Below, in pieces: positions 55,391 through 64,000 of a stretch of DNA of 64,000 nucleotides. The position numbers and the translations under genes are program-made. The notes below the pieces were generated by a model. The model made no database searches. It was not told the DNA's origin and saw nothing but the letters and a program-made list of their open reading frames with translations. Position 1 is the stretch's first letter; every line of letters begins with the position of its first letter. The stretch comes from Aporrectodea caliginosa (Eukaryota > Annelida > Clitellata > Crassiclitellata > Lumbricidae): NCBI GenBank assembly GCA_020284085.1, contig JACEVL010000094.1, positions 186,001-250,000 of the forward strand, given 5' to 3'.

Positions 55391-55531
55391 TGTAATAGTT
55401 TAGAAGATCTTTATTGATAACGTATTTTATGTCCAACCAACTCGCACCCCAGTCCGATTCTAACTGCCCTTGTTCCTTGATCTTCCATAGATCTGTCCAT
55501 GTGGCAAAGCCACTTATATAGCGCTATTACA
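55391..55531 (-). mobile_element. 141-bp 3' LTR of a gypsy-type element
   Basis: On the minus strand it runs TGTAATAGCGCTATATAAG to CTATTACA, with TG/CA ends and 8-bp inverted termini. It has a TATA box (CTATATAA) and an AATAAA near the end. A purine-rich GATTGGGAGGGA precedes it as the polypurine tract. Such short LTRs occur in several Ty3/gypsy lineages. Confidence 0.82.
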
Positions 55532-55647
55532 TCCCTCCCAATCTTGATTATAAAGAGTAATTTTAAACAATTATAAGTTTAGTGTTCCATTTTAGAAGTC
55601 TCATGTGTGGGTAGACTACCACACCAAAATCAGCAACAGGGCAGGGA

Positions 55648-56945
55648 TTATTCTGCCCTGACAAAATCTTTCAGCCACTTGGGCTCATTTCTTTCACGAT
55701 GAGACCGTTTCAGCAATGTTCTCTGTCCAGATCCCTCCGCTGAAGAATCATGTAGGGATTGGGAATTGAGATTGCCTCCACCGTCATCCCCTATGATCGG
55801 GACTGGTTCCACAGTTGGTTGTTGCATCGGATTGACAGGCTTTGGTTGTTGCATCGGATTGACAGGCTTTGGTTGTTGCATCGGATTGATAAGCTTTGGT
55901 TGTTGCATCGGATTGACAGGCTCGGTGGGTGTTTCGAACTCCTGTTCAGCGTCGACTGGGTTGCCATGGACAACTTCTGCCTCAACTGATTTAAAGAACG
56001 ATGAGTTGCGCTTGACTTGTCTCTCTCTCCTCTTCACCGTGATCATTGAACCTTTTCTGCTGACGACTTCGTATGGCAGCGGTTCGAAAGGAGTGTTGCT
56101 CTTGGAATATGTATGTGGTGACTTTAGCAGTACCGAATCACCGACAGCCAAGGTTGATGATTTAGCATTAGACCCATAATCAGCACGCGCCTTCATTGCA
56201 GCCTTTTGATGAGCATCATGACAACGAAGGTTGTGATCGTCTTCCTCCATCATTAGTTGTGGCAGTTTCACGGCCATGGGACGGCCAAACAACAGTGTTG
56301 CTGGTGGGACCCCGGTTGTTGAATGCGGAGTCGCCCGGTAATTGCGAAGGAAGCAGTATAACTCCTGCATCCAGTTCTTGCCCTCCACGTACGCAGTCTT
56401 TATCACCTTTTTGGCTGTTCTCATGAATCCTTCGACCTCATCATTAGCTCTAGGCCATTAGCGTGTAATTTTGCAATGTTTAAAGCCTAGGTTTGAACTG
56501 AACATCTCAAATTCTTTGCAGTTGAAAGGTGGCCCGTTGTCGGACTTGAGCGTCTTTGGTACTCCATATTCCGAGAAGATCTTGTCAATTCTAGGAATGA
56601 TCGTTGATGCCGTGAGAGACGATATGATGTCAACCACTGGAAATCTGGAGTATTCATCATACATGACCAACAGATAGTGGCCATGGACAGTAACGAAGTC
56701 AATGCTGACATGTTGCCATGGACCCGCAGTCAGTTCAGAGAATTTCAGCGGCTCGCGATTCTCCAGCGGCGTAGCGGCAGGGGGTAGACGAGACCGCGCT
56801 TGGGATTCACCCATTTTGTCAATGCCCGAAAACCATATTTTTTCTCTTAACGGGGCTTTTGTCTTGGTTATCCTTTGGTGTCCTTCAGCAACATTGATGA
56901 GGTGTAGCTGGGTAGACGTCTCCCAGCTCAGCAGACCAAAGGACA
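55648..56945 (-). pseudogene. Ty3/gypsy integrase fragment with one premature stop
   Basis: One minus-strand frame carries the end of pol. It has a remnant of the HHCC zinc region whose cysteines are lost, then the DDE core: Asp in 'VSIDFVTVHGHYLLVMYDEY', Asp in 'LKSDNGPPFN', and the Glu region just after an in-frame TAA at 56458-56460. Next come 'NYRATPHSTTGVPPATLLFGR' and a GPY/F-like 'PFEPLPYEVVSRKGSMITVKR'. A low-complexity tail holds four copies of an NPMQQPKPV-type unit (27-bp repeat, 55810-55920). Integrase would insert the cDNA. RT, RNase H and gag are missing: the element is cut at about 56945 by an ACAG array. The family is K02A2.6-like. The LTR at 55391 belongs to it; the gag element at 40 kb has a different LTR. 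Confidence 0.85.
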
Positions 56946-57060
56946 ATGAGACAGACAGGGAAATAAACAGCAATTCAGACAGACAGACAGAAGGACAGAC
57001 GAATGGACGGACATAAAGACAGACATGGAGAGACACTTGACAGATAGACACAGACAGATG
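56940..57060. repeat. ACAG tetranucleotide array
   Basis: The repeat lies exactly at the truncated end of the gypsy fragment. Confidence 0.85.
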
Positions 57061-57079
57061 GAATTGGAAGGAGAAGTAG

Positions 57080-57750
57080 ACAGCAGAGCAAATGAGTAAG
57101 CTGGTTCTCAGTGCTTAACATTGATGTGTCAAATAGATTATCGAGATTATGATATCACGGTTTGTTTATTCGGCGTACAAGTCATTAGGCCTATAGCCTA
57201 ATTATTGAATATTACGTTAATGCGCTATGATGAGCCAGGTCTCCAACAGTCGGATCACTTCTTTTTACAAGACAGTATTATGTAAATGTCACAAATCGCA
57301 ATTTTACTAAATATGACTTATAATAATTATTGGTATTTTATATAAGCCTAGAAATCTGTTTGCGGTAAGTTAAAAGATATTCGCTAGATGACGGGATATA
57401 CTTTATAAAATTCCAGCTTACTTCATATTGTAGCCAAATATTTCAATCGTCGCCATTTTATGCTGATGACAGTTTAAACCAGATTATGGAGAAATTCGAC
57501 TTTAATGCCAAAACAGGTTAGATTCTATAACTCTCTGCGTGTAATTTAGCGGACTAACACATTTAATTAACGACAGCTAAGTCAACGAGAGGGTTGTAAA
57601 TATATTGTTTGTAAAAGGTAAACGATCTGAATGTTTATTTCCCTCTGAAACAATGTCTGGAAAGTCATTCAGACGAACATCAAACCATTAGATGTCGTTA
57701 GACGCAGTTCCATAGCATTCATCGTTCTTTGTTTCTTAAACGGGAAATGG
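57080..57750 (+). repeat. duplicated segment with empty Helitron site
   Basis: Matches both flanks of the Helitron in the same orientation (about 25020-25123 and 26386-26740). The junction corresponds to about 57337, where no insert is present. It is inverted relative to 180-840. Confidence 0.75.
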
Positions 57751-57779
57751 TATGTTAGCGTATTGATTATTTTGCCCGT

Positions 57780-57915
57780 TGTAGCACTATTATTTGTCAT
57801 CAGTCCAACTTCTACTTTGGCTAGAATCCTTCCAATCGATCCTGCTTCCATTAGGCTAAAAGTCGTTTCAATTCAACTTCTTTTTAAGCAGGAATTATTT
57901 TTTTATCAATAAAAT
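57780..57915 (-). repeat. M36 minisatellite, short array
   Basis: About four minus-oriented units ('atccaacttctactttggc'-type). Confidence 0.75.
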
Positions 57916-58555
57916 TTTTATTTAATTAAGAATTATTTTCGGTAAACGTGTATTTTAGCGTCCTAAATTATTTCTGACTTATAACGTATTCCCAGAGAAA
58001 TTTAAGCATTTACGCTTATATTTGTCATATTCCGGAATATATCTCTGCTAAAAGAAACCAAAACAACCGAATAAAACTTAATTAAGAAGAGAAAATAAAA
58101 ACGAATTGAGTCGTTAAGCGACCATTCGACGACAACCGGAAGTCAAGCGGCTATGGTAGGCCTACATTACCCGCGGCTCAAGGAATCTCTATTGACCGTG
58201 GCTATTAATAGCTACACCTCAACTTAACCGCAGCTATTAATAGCTACACCTCAACTTAACACAATGCTGAATATTGCGTTAAGTTGACGTGTTAAGCCTA
58301 TGAGATACGAACAGGTCGCGCACTCATACGCTTCACTAATTACCGTCTATGAGGCACTAACACTTCCCACACGATTGATTTGCAGGTGTTTTATGCTATC
58401 AGTCTGCATTGAAACGGACATACTTGTGTTTGCAAGTGGTGTAATAACGAATACACTTACTTACTTACTTTTCTTCTGCATTATGTAAAAAGCCTGAACG
58501 TGGAATTTGTACCAGGGTACTCCTACCATAATTCTTATCCTTACATATACTTCCT
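57916..58555. other. unassigned sequence
   Basis: A direct repeat 'aatagctacacctcaactta' occurs twice at 58207-58260. Nothing else is recognised. Confidence 0.45.
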
Positions 58556-58559
58556 AATC

Positions 58560-59660
58560 ACTCATTTCCTGCAAAAACTCTTATCCCAGTCTTCACGCTT
58601 CACACTAACCATTTTTGTGAAGCCTAAATGCATTGGACAATTTGCATAGCAAGAAATGCCCTTATTTGACCCTTGAAATAAAATACTTATCGTATAAGTA
58701 TGCGAAAGCACTTTCCAGGGTGTAAAGAGCAACTTTGAGACTAACCAAAACGGTAATCATCCATCACCTTCAAACATTATCCTCACAGAAATAATCCTTC
58801 AAACTTACCCATTAGTGTCAAGCCAAAATCCATTGGAACAAATACATTGCAAGAAATGCTATTATTTAACCATTGAAATAAATACTTGTCGTCTAAGTAA
58901 GAAAACACCCATTCTAGGGCCAAAGGAGAACCCCAATGCTAATCAAAACTCCAAACAATCATCTGTTTAAATCACCATTCTCGAAGTGGTAGCCTTTGCT
59001 ACTAACCATTACTGTCAACGCAAAATCCATTCTACAAATGCATTAAAAGATATACTGTACTTGACCCTTGAAATAAATACTTAGACCCTAAGTACGTGAA
59101 AGCCGTATCTAGGGACTAAAGATCACCCTTAGTGCTATCCAAAGCGCCAATCACCCATCCACTTCAATCACCACTGTGTAAGTGGTAGCCCGTAAAGAAT
59201 ACCACTATTTCCATTGTGCAAATACATTGCAATATATTCTGTTACTTGACCCTTGAATTGAAATACTTAGACCCTGAGTATGTGAAAGCCGTATCTAACG
59301 CCTAAAGAGTACCTCTATTGCTGATCAAAACCACAATCACCCATAACTTTTAATCACTTTTCTCTAAGTGCTCACCCTTCGACTGAAACATTTTTGCCAA
59401 GCCAAAATACACTGTAGAAATCCCTTCAAATAGTGCTGCTACTGGACCCTTCCTATTAAGTACTTCTCGTCTAAGTATGTGAAAGCCTTTTATAGGGCCT
59501 GAAGAGCACTTCTGGTACTTACCAAAACCACAATCACCCAGCTTTTTCAATCACCCTACTCTAAGTGCTCACCCTGCAACTGATACATTATTTTCAAGGC
59601 AAAATACACTGTAGAAATCCATTGCAAGTAATGGGGTTACTGGACCGTTCCTATTAAGTA
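58560..59660. repeat. satellite-like tandem repeat, period about 195 bp
   Basis: About 5.5 units. The landmark 'gacccttgaaataaatactt' or its variants recurs near 58667, 58866, 59062, 59247, 59443 and 59641, with 'aaaaccacaatcaccca' and 'aagtggtagcc' at fixed offsets. Units diverge moderately. No coding frame. Confidence 0.85.
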
Positions 59661-59664
59661 CTAT

Positions 59665-60225
59665 CAATCTAGCTTCTATTTAAGCCAAATTCTTTCCATC
59701 AAGCCCACTTCTGGTTAAGAAAGATCACTTTCATCAATCCTACTTCCATTTAGCAAGATTTCTTTTCATCAGTGCAACTTGTGTTTGACCAGTACTGAAA
59801 ACCATCCAATGGGCATAAATAAATACGCTAAAATACACTTCTACCTAAATAAATAATGTGAAGTCAGGCAATTAAGCAATCTTACGCTTACCGTTAGTTC
59901 TACTGTAACAGGTAATCCTGCTTTTTAGCGTATTCTGTTCTTGTTACTTCCAATGCAAAATAATAGCATATATTTAATTATTTCAATGATTTTCATGATT
60001 AGTGTCATCAATCCAGCTTCTGTTTACACAAGTATTATTTTCATCAATTCAACATCTAGTTTCACAGGAGACTATTTTCATCAATCCAACTTCCCTTTTA
60101 ACGCAAAAATTCTTTTCACCAAACCGACTTATATTTATGGAAGGGATTCTTTTCATCAATCTCGCTTCTATTTACACAGAGAATTATTTTCATCTGTTTC
60201 CATTTACACACCCAGGTAAGAGAAA
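59665..60225 (-). repeat. M36 minisatellite in two arrays
   Basis: Minus-oriented units at 59665-59790 and 60000-60215, separated by sequence with 'ctgtaacaggtaatcc'. Frames at 59941-60232 are artefacts. Confidence 0.82.
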
Positions 60226-60239
60226 TAATTAAATACGCT

Positions 60240-61220
60240 TAAATACAGGATACGTTCGATGCAATAATGAAATTTGCTGCTGAAATGCAGATTGACCAGT
60301 TCTGCAAATGTGCATTGGTTGAAAATGGTTTCTTGTTTTATGGATGTCATCTAGGTCGATACATGCAAATAATTGTGATTTATTTACTAACTTGGCATAT
60401 GCTCAGTTTATTTCCTTCAGAAAGATTGTTGACATGAAATATATGATCTAAAATACTAAATTAAATATGCATCATGTAAACGACTTTGTAATTTCTTTTA
60501 TTAAAATGACATGAGGGTTGTATTACTAGCATAGTTCCAGATGTGAGGTTGTAAATAGCAAAATTACAAGAATTGTAATTTCATTTGTTTTCTTATGCTT
60601 TATATATCTTAGTATTGAAATGAATTATTAGTTTATCCAAAGGGAAAATATTTGAAAGTATTACTACAGTATTGCTTTAACATGTCACTGATGTCAGTTA
60701 AATGAAACATGCAAGTAATCTGCTTTTAATAGTGTATGAAACTCGGAGAACAAAATGAGTGATATGCCTAATACTTATTTATGAGATATTGGAGCTGCAG
60801 TTTCAAGAAAAGTGAGCTGCAGTGTATTTCCGCTACATATTGGCTAGCAGTGGACATTAAGGCTGCTGCAATATTCTTCCATTCTCCAAATGATGCCTGT
60901 TATTTGTTACCATTAGTTGTTGCTTGGCACTTGATACATGCATGTGATCTTAGATCTGTTTAATACTTTTTTCTGACCAATTTTGACTATAAATTATGAG
61001 AAGGGAAATGATTCTCTTGTTTTTTGTAGTGAACAAATTCCTTTTTGGAATTCTTCTATTTAAATACAGCGGTCAATGAAGACAAGTGATTCATGCTGTA
61101 TAAGTGCATGGTTGAAACTTCAGATGTCAACATTGCTGGCAGAGTGTTTTGTGCAATAAGCAATTAAAACGACCAAATTAACAACAACTGTTTTCACTTA
61201 TGTTTGATGCTTTAGTTAGC
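60240..61220. other. unassigned A/T-rich sequence
   Basis: No element ends, tandem repeats or supported exons. Confidence 0.45.
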
Positions 61221-62192
61221 TTAACCCTCAGGCTACCAAGCTTTTTTTGTAACACGGACTACCAAGGGGGGGGTTACCACCCCCCCTGGATTTCGGGTTT
61301 GGTTTCACATATCATTTCTTGTAATACACCAGTGGATTCAGCATTCAATTCTGCACATAATGGTATATTTAGTTGTACATTATGTGAATGCACCTCGAAA
61401 TTACATCATTTTTAACAAAGGAACCGATAATTAGCGATATTTTATATTATTGCGTACATTTTGTACTTTTTGGATAAACAAATATACGATTATGTGTGTT
61501 TTGAAACTGATCTGTGTATCCAAGATACACAAATACATACCTACACATGTTTATATACGTATAAATATGCATCCATACATATATACATGTACATTTATGC
61601 ATGCATACATTACAATGCTGCATTCAGCCATTTTCACACAGATTACGCGTATTATTATTTATTTTGATCACTTCCGGTTTTCAAAAGACAAACATTTAAG
61701 TATGCAAATGAAGCCCTACATTCCCTCTAAAGAATGGTATATTTGTTTCTCTTCTGGAAAGAAAACTGAATACGCTACAGACAAAAACTAAGGGGGAGTC
61801 CTTCCATTCAACCATTTTTCACGCATATTACGGGTATTATTATTTATTTTGATCACTTCCGGTTTTCAAAAGACAAACATTTAAGTACGCAAATGAAGCC
61901 CCACATTCCCTCTATAGAATGGTATAATATGTGTCTCTTAATATTAAATGACGGATAAGATATAGTCGAAAATCTAGGGGTGGGGGTGGTATCCACCCCC
62001 TCTGGTGCCTCGGGTATATTGGGTATAACTTTTGAATGGCGTGGGCTACCACCATAATGTTTACCTCAAAATGTGCGCCAATGAATCTGCTACAGCTACC
62101 TAATTTTCAAAATTTTTATTCCACATGAAAAAAATTTTATGCATAAAACCTAGGGGGTGGCAACCACCCCCCCTTGGTAGCCTGAGGGTTAA
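61221..62192. mobile_element. TTAA-flanked MITE, piggyBac-like (copy 2)
   Basis: The element at 61225-62188 is 964 bp, the same length as copy 1 (12421-13384) but inverted. Termini are CCCTCAGGCTACCAAG on both sides, with TTAA duplications. Its flanks differ from those of copy 1, so it is an independent insertion. The internal duplication of about 170 bp is present here too, so it predates mobilisation. Confidence 0.9.
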
Positions 62193-62389
62193 GACATATC
62201 TAGGATATTTTGAAATCAATACATATTGAATCTTATTAATCTGCTGCAAAACACTGTTGCATCACACAAATTCAGTAAATTCTAGGCAGTCTCAGCATGA
62301 AACTGTAAAAAGTACTAAGTAGATTAGATAAATGACTTTCGAAATTGAAATATAGTAATTTTTATATTTGCAGCTATTCAAACTGTCTT

Positions 62390-63640
62390 ATCACTCAGAA
62401 AATGTCACTAGGAGCCTAATCCTCTTCATGGTCTTCTCACCAATAAGCATTGTCGGTAAATGAGACATTCTTTAATTTCCTGTCTATTTTCTGAAGTTTT
62501 CCGCTTAACTGATTACGTTGGTGCTCCCTTTCTACTCCTCTGTATAGGAAAGGCAAGCTAATTCGGACATATGTCTACCAATTTCGTGGTTGAGTTTGCC
62601 AGGGCATGAAGTGGAGCATGTAATGGACTGAGCAGAATCAGCAGATTAATGAATGGAATTGATAAATATAGGCCCAGCAACTGAAAACGCTCATTTACAT
62701 GTACCTAGCATAGTTAACTTTATAGATTTGACCATAATAGCAACATTCATGATGACGTTGTTGGATAGCGATAAGGCTGAAGAACAAGACCTGATTTTCA
62801 GTAATGTGTTTGGCCAGAGTTCAGTGTTTATTAGACCATGAGAACTAAGTCGATAGAAATGCTGCTATGAACAGGAAACCTTCTGTAGATTGGACTTGGT
62901 GATGCCAGTAAGAATCAAGTAACAGTAATCTACGGGTCAATATTACACCTACTTCCGTGCAAGTCACGAACATGCGTATGTGACATCTAAAATACCCCTC
63001 ATGTATTTGATAAGGGACATAGTAGAGTTAAAATGCCACTTGGGCTGTAAGCAGCATCACCAACTCTTCCTGCTTGTAACATTTAAGTCATTCAACTTTT
63101 TCAGCTCTACTGGATTTCCAGGCAGCAGAGATTTAAGTTTTAATGATATTGAAGAGGAGGTTATTGGCCACCATCCAATACTTCGTCTCCTCAAAGGCAG
63201 CACTGGACAACAGCTGCACAAAAACAATTACAAGATAACTTGTCTAATTAAATTAAAATTCAAGTATATCATCTACTTTTGCAATGATACCCTAGTGATT
63301 GACTGCCAAGTTATGCACCTATTGCTTTAGAAAAGTATTGGTTGAAAATGCCATCAAAATATACTGACTATAAGTGCACGGGCGTAGTTAGGATGAAAAC
63401 CAATTCAGTGCAAAAACTGAATGAACACACCATCAAAAACAGCAGATAAGTCAATTGGAACATATATACTGTAACGTTACTCTTATCCACAGTGCACAAG
63501 ATGTAATTAGAAGCAAGAATAGATTTGTGAGTTAGAGGATAATAGTTGTGATGGATTAGACAGATGAACTTATTATTGTGTTACATATTTCAATTCCAGA
63601 TGACATGCCAATCGCAATGACCTGTGAGAAAATGAGTTTG
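62390..63640 (-). repeat. inverted copy of 8150-9610 (LINE RT relic)
   Basis: Reverse-complement match to copy A, with landmarks 'gagcgttttcagtt', 'ctgctcagtcc', 'cttactggcatcaccaagtcc' and 'acttggcagtcaatcactag'. Decay is independent in each copy. Confidence 0.7.
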
Positions 63641-63735
63641 GAGATGAAGCAGCTAAACCTTTAGTGAAGTCTTTCCAAAGAAGAAAATGCCATATTATAA
63701 TGACCTCCTCATACATATTGACTAAACGTAGTCTG

Positions 63736-63932
63736 GGCTCGAACCTAATTGTATTGTATTGTATTGTATTGTATTTGAACACTTGTTATAGCGTCCCTAA
63801 AAGATTTCCCATTGAGAGGCGCTCCCGACTCGGAGTCGAATCGGAGTTTCACGCCGAAGCGCATGAGCAATTGCGAGTGAAGGACTTGCCCAGGGTCCCT
63901 ACGCGGCGACTTTGAGGTGGATTCGAACCCGC
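63736..63932 (-). repeat. S1 SINE with (ATACA)n tail
   Basis: On the minus strand it has the end of a tRNA-like head (box B at about 63919), the CTGGGCAAGTCCTTCACTCG body, a 'gaggcgc..cgctataacaagtg' 3' module and an (ATACA)n tail. It lies exactly between two block pieces of opposite orientation. Confidence 0.8.
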
Positions 63933-64000
63933 AATTATTCACACAGAAAATACTTCATGAAGAAGTACTGAAGCTATTCATCTGATGTATAATACACAGC
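63933..64000. repeat. start of a fourth ZNF-block piece
   Basis: 'aattattcacacagaaaat' to the end matches 4977-5040 and 51492-51560, the region upstream of ZNF-A and ZNF-C. Related sequence probably continues past the window. Confidence 0.6.

Noticed and set aside
40225..57060. One complete retroelement linking the gag at 40.9 kb with the integrase at 56 kb
   Set aside because: Orientation is opposite and the LTRs differ completely (474 bp TGTGAAC type versus 141 bp TGTAATAG type).
12421..62188. The two 964-bp MITEs as proof of one large inverted duplication
   Set aside because: Their flanks differ, so each inserted on its own; the inverted duplication evidence rests on 8150-9610 and 180-840 instead.

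Overview
This is animal nuclear DNA. It holds TGEKP-linked C2H2 zinc-finger genes, tRNA-derived SINEs, LINE fragments, LTR elements, a Helitron, and hAT-, piggyBac- and Harbinger-like transposons. The abundant TAGGCCTA words, tetranucleotide arrays and low gene density suggest a repeat-rich invertebrate or basal deuterostome genome. I cannot name the phylum. Nothing is bacterial: there are no operons, ribosome binding sites or CRISPR.

The only convincing host-type genes are three paralogous C2H2 zinc-finger genes: ZNF-A (3138-4592, minus, 12 fingers plus an atypical C-terminal finger), ZNF-B (29111-30229, plus, 8 plus 1) and ZNF-C (49775-51225, minus, about 12 plus 1, broken by frameshifts). 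Each lies in a duplicated block that carries conserved 3' flank, 5' leader, a LINE C-terminal relic and further upstream sequence. The A and C blocks match over several kilobases (about 2335-12140 and 49055-54745). The B block is shorter (about 27585-30775). Rearranged pieces of the same material reappear at 62390-64000. Within and between paralogues the finger frameworks are almost uniform, while DNA-contact positions -1, 3 and 6 vary. That is the pattern expected of young, fast-changing DNA-binding arrays.

Nearly everything else is mobile DNA. Elements with readable boundaries are: hAT-type at 5481-6661, 13968-14962, 16311-16601, 34781-35780 and 38472-38899; TTAA-flanked (piggyBac-like) at 12421-13384, 16848-18730, 45181-45974 and 61225-62188, plus a piggyBac-like 5' end with an N-terminal coding exon (43555-44218) and a relic ending at 31371; a Harbinger-like MITE at 13485-13929; a Helitron at 25124-26385; other inverted-repeat elements at 21521-21898, 32721-33159 and 48311-48771; a solo LTR at 39361-39800; an LTR-gag fragment at 40225-43044; and an integrase-LTR fragment at 55391-56945. 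LINE relics lie at about 5380-7090, 7540-7990, 8400-9610, 20644-21330, 24480-25010, 27840-28410, 46037-46279, 52034-52420 and 53340-53760.

Tandem DNA is also prominent. A 36-38 bp minisatellite recurs at seven places and often sits inside inverted-repeat elements. A 20 bp minisatellite fills a TTAA element. A satellite of about 195 bp occupies 58560-59660. Many ACAG/TCTG-type arrays are present. The main points of biological interest are the zinc-finger cluster with its conserved in-frame leader ORF, the paralogous empty sites that fix insertion boundaries, a shared doubled-palindrome architecture among TTAA elements, and a tandem repeat that overlaps the LTR element's primer-binding site.
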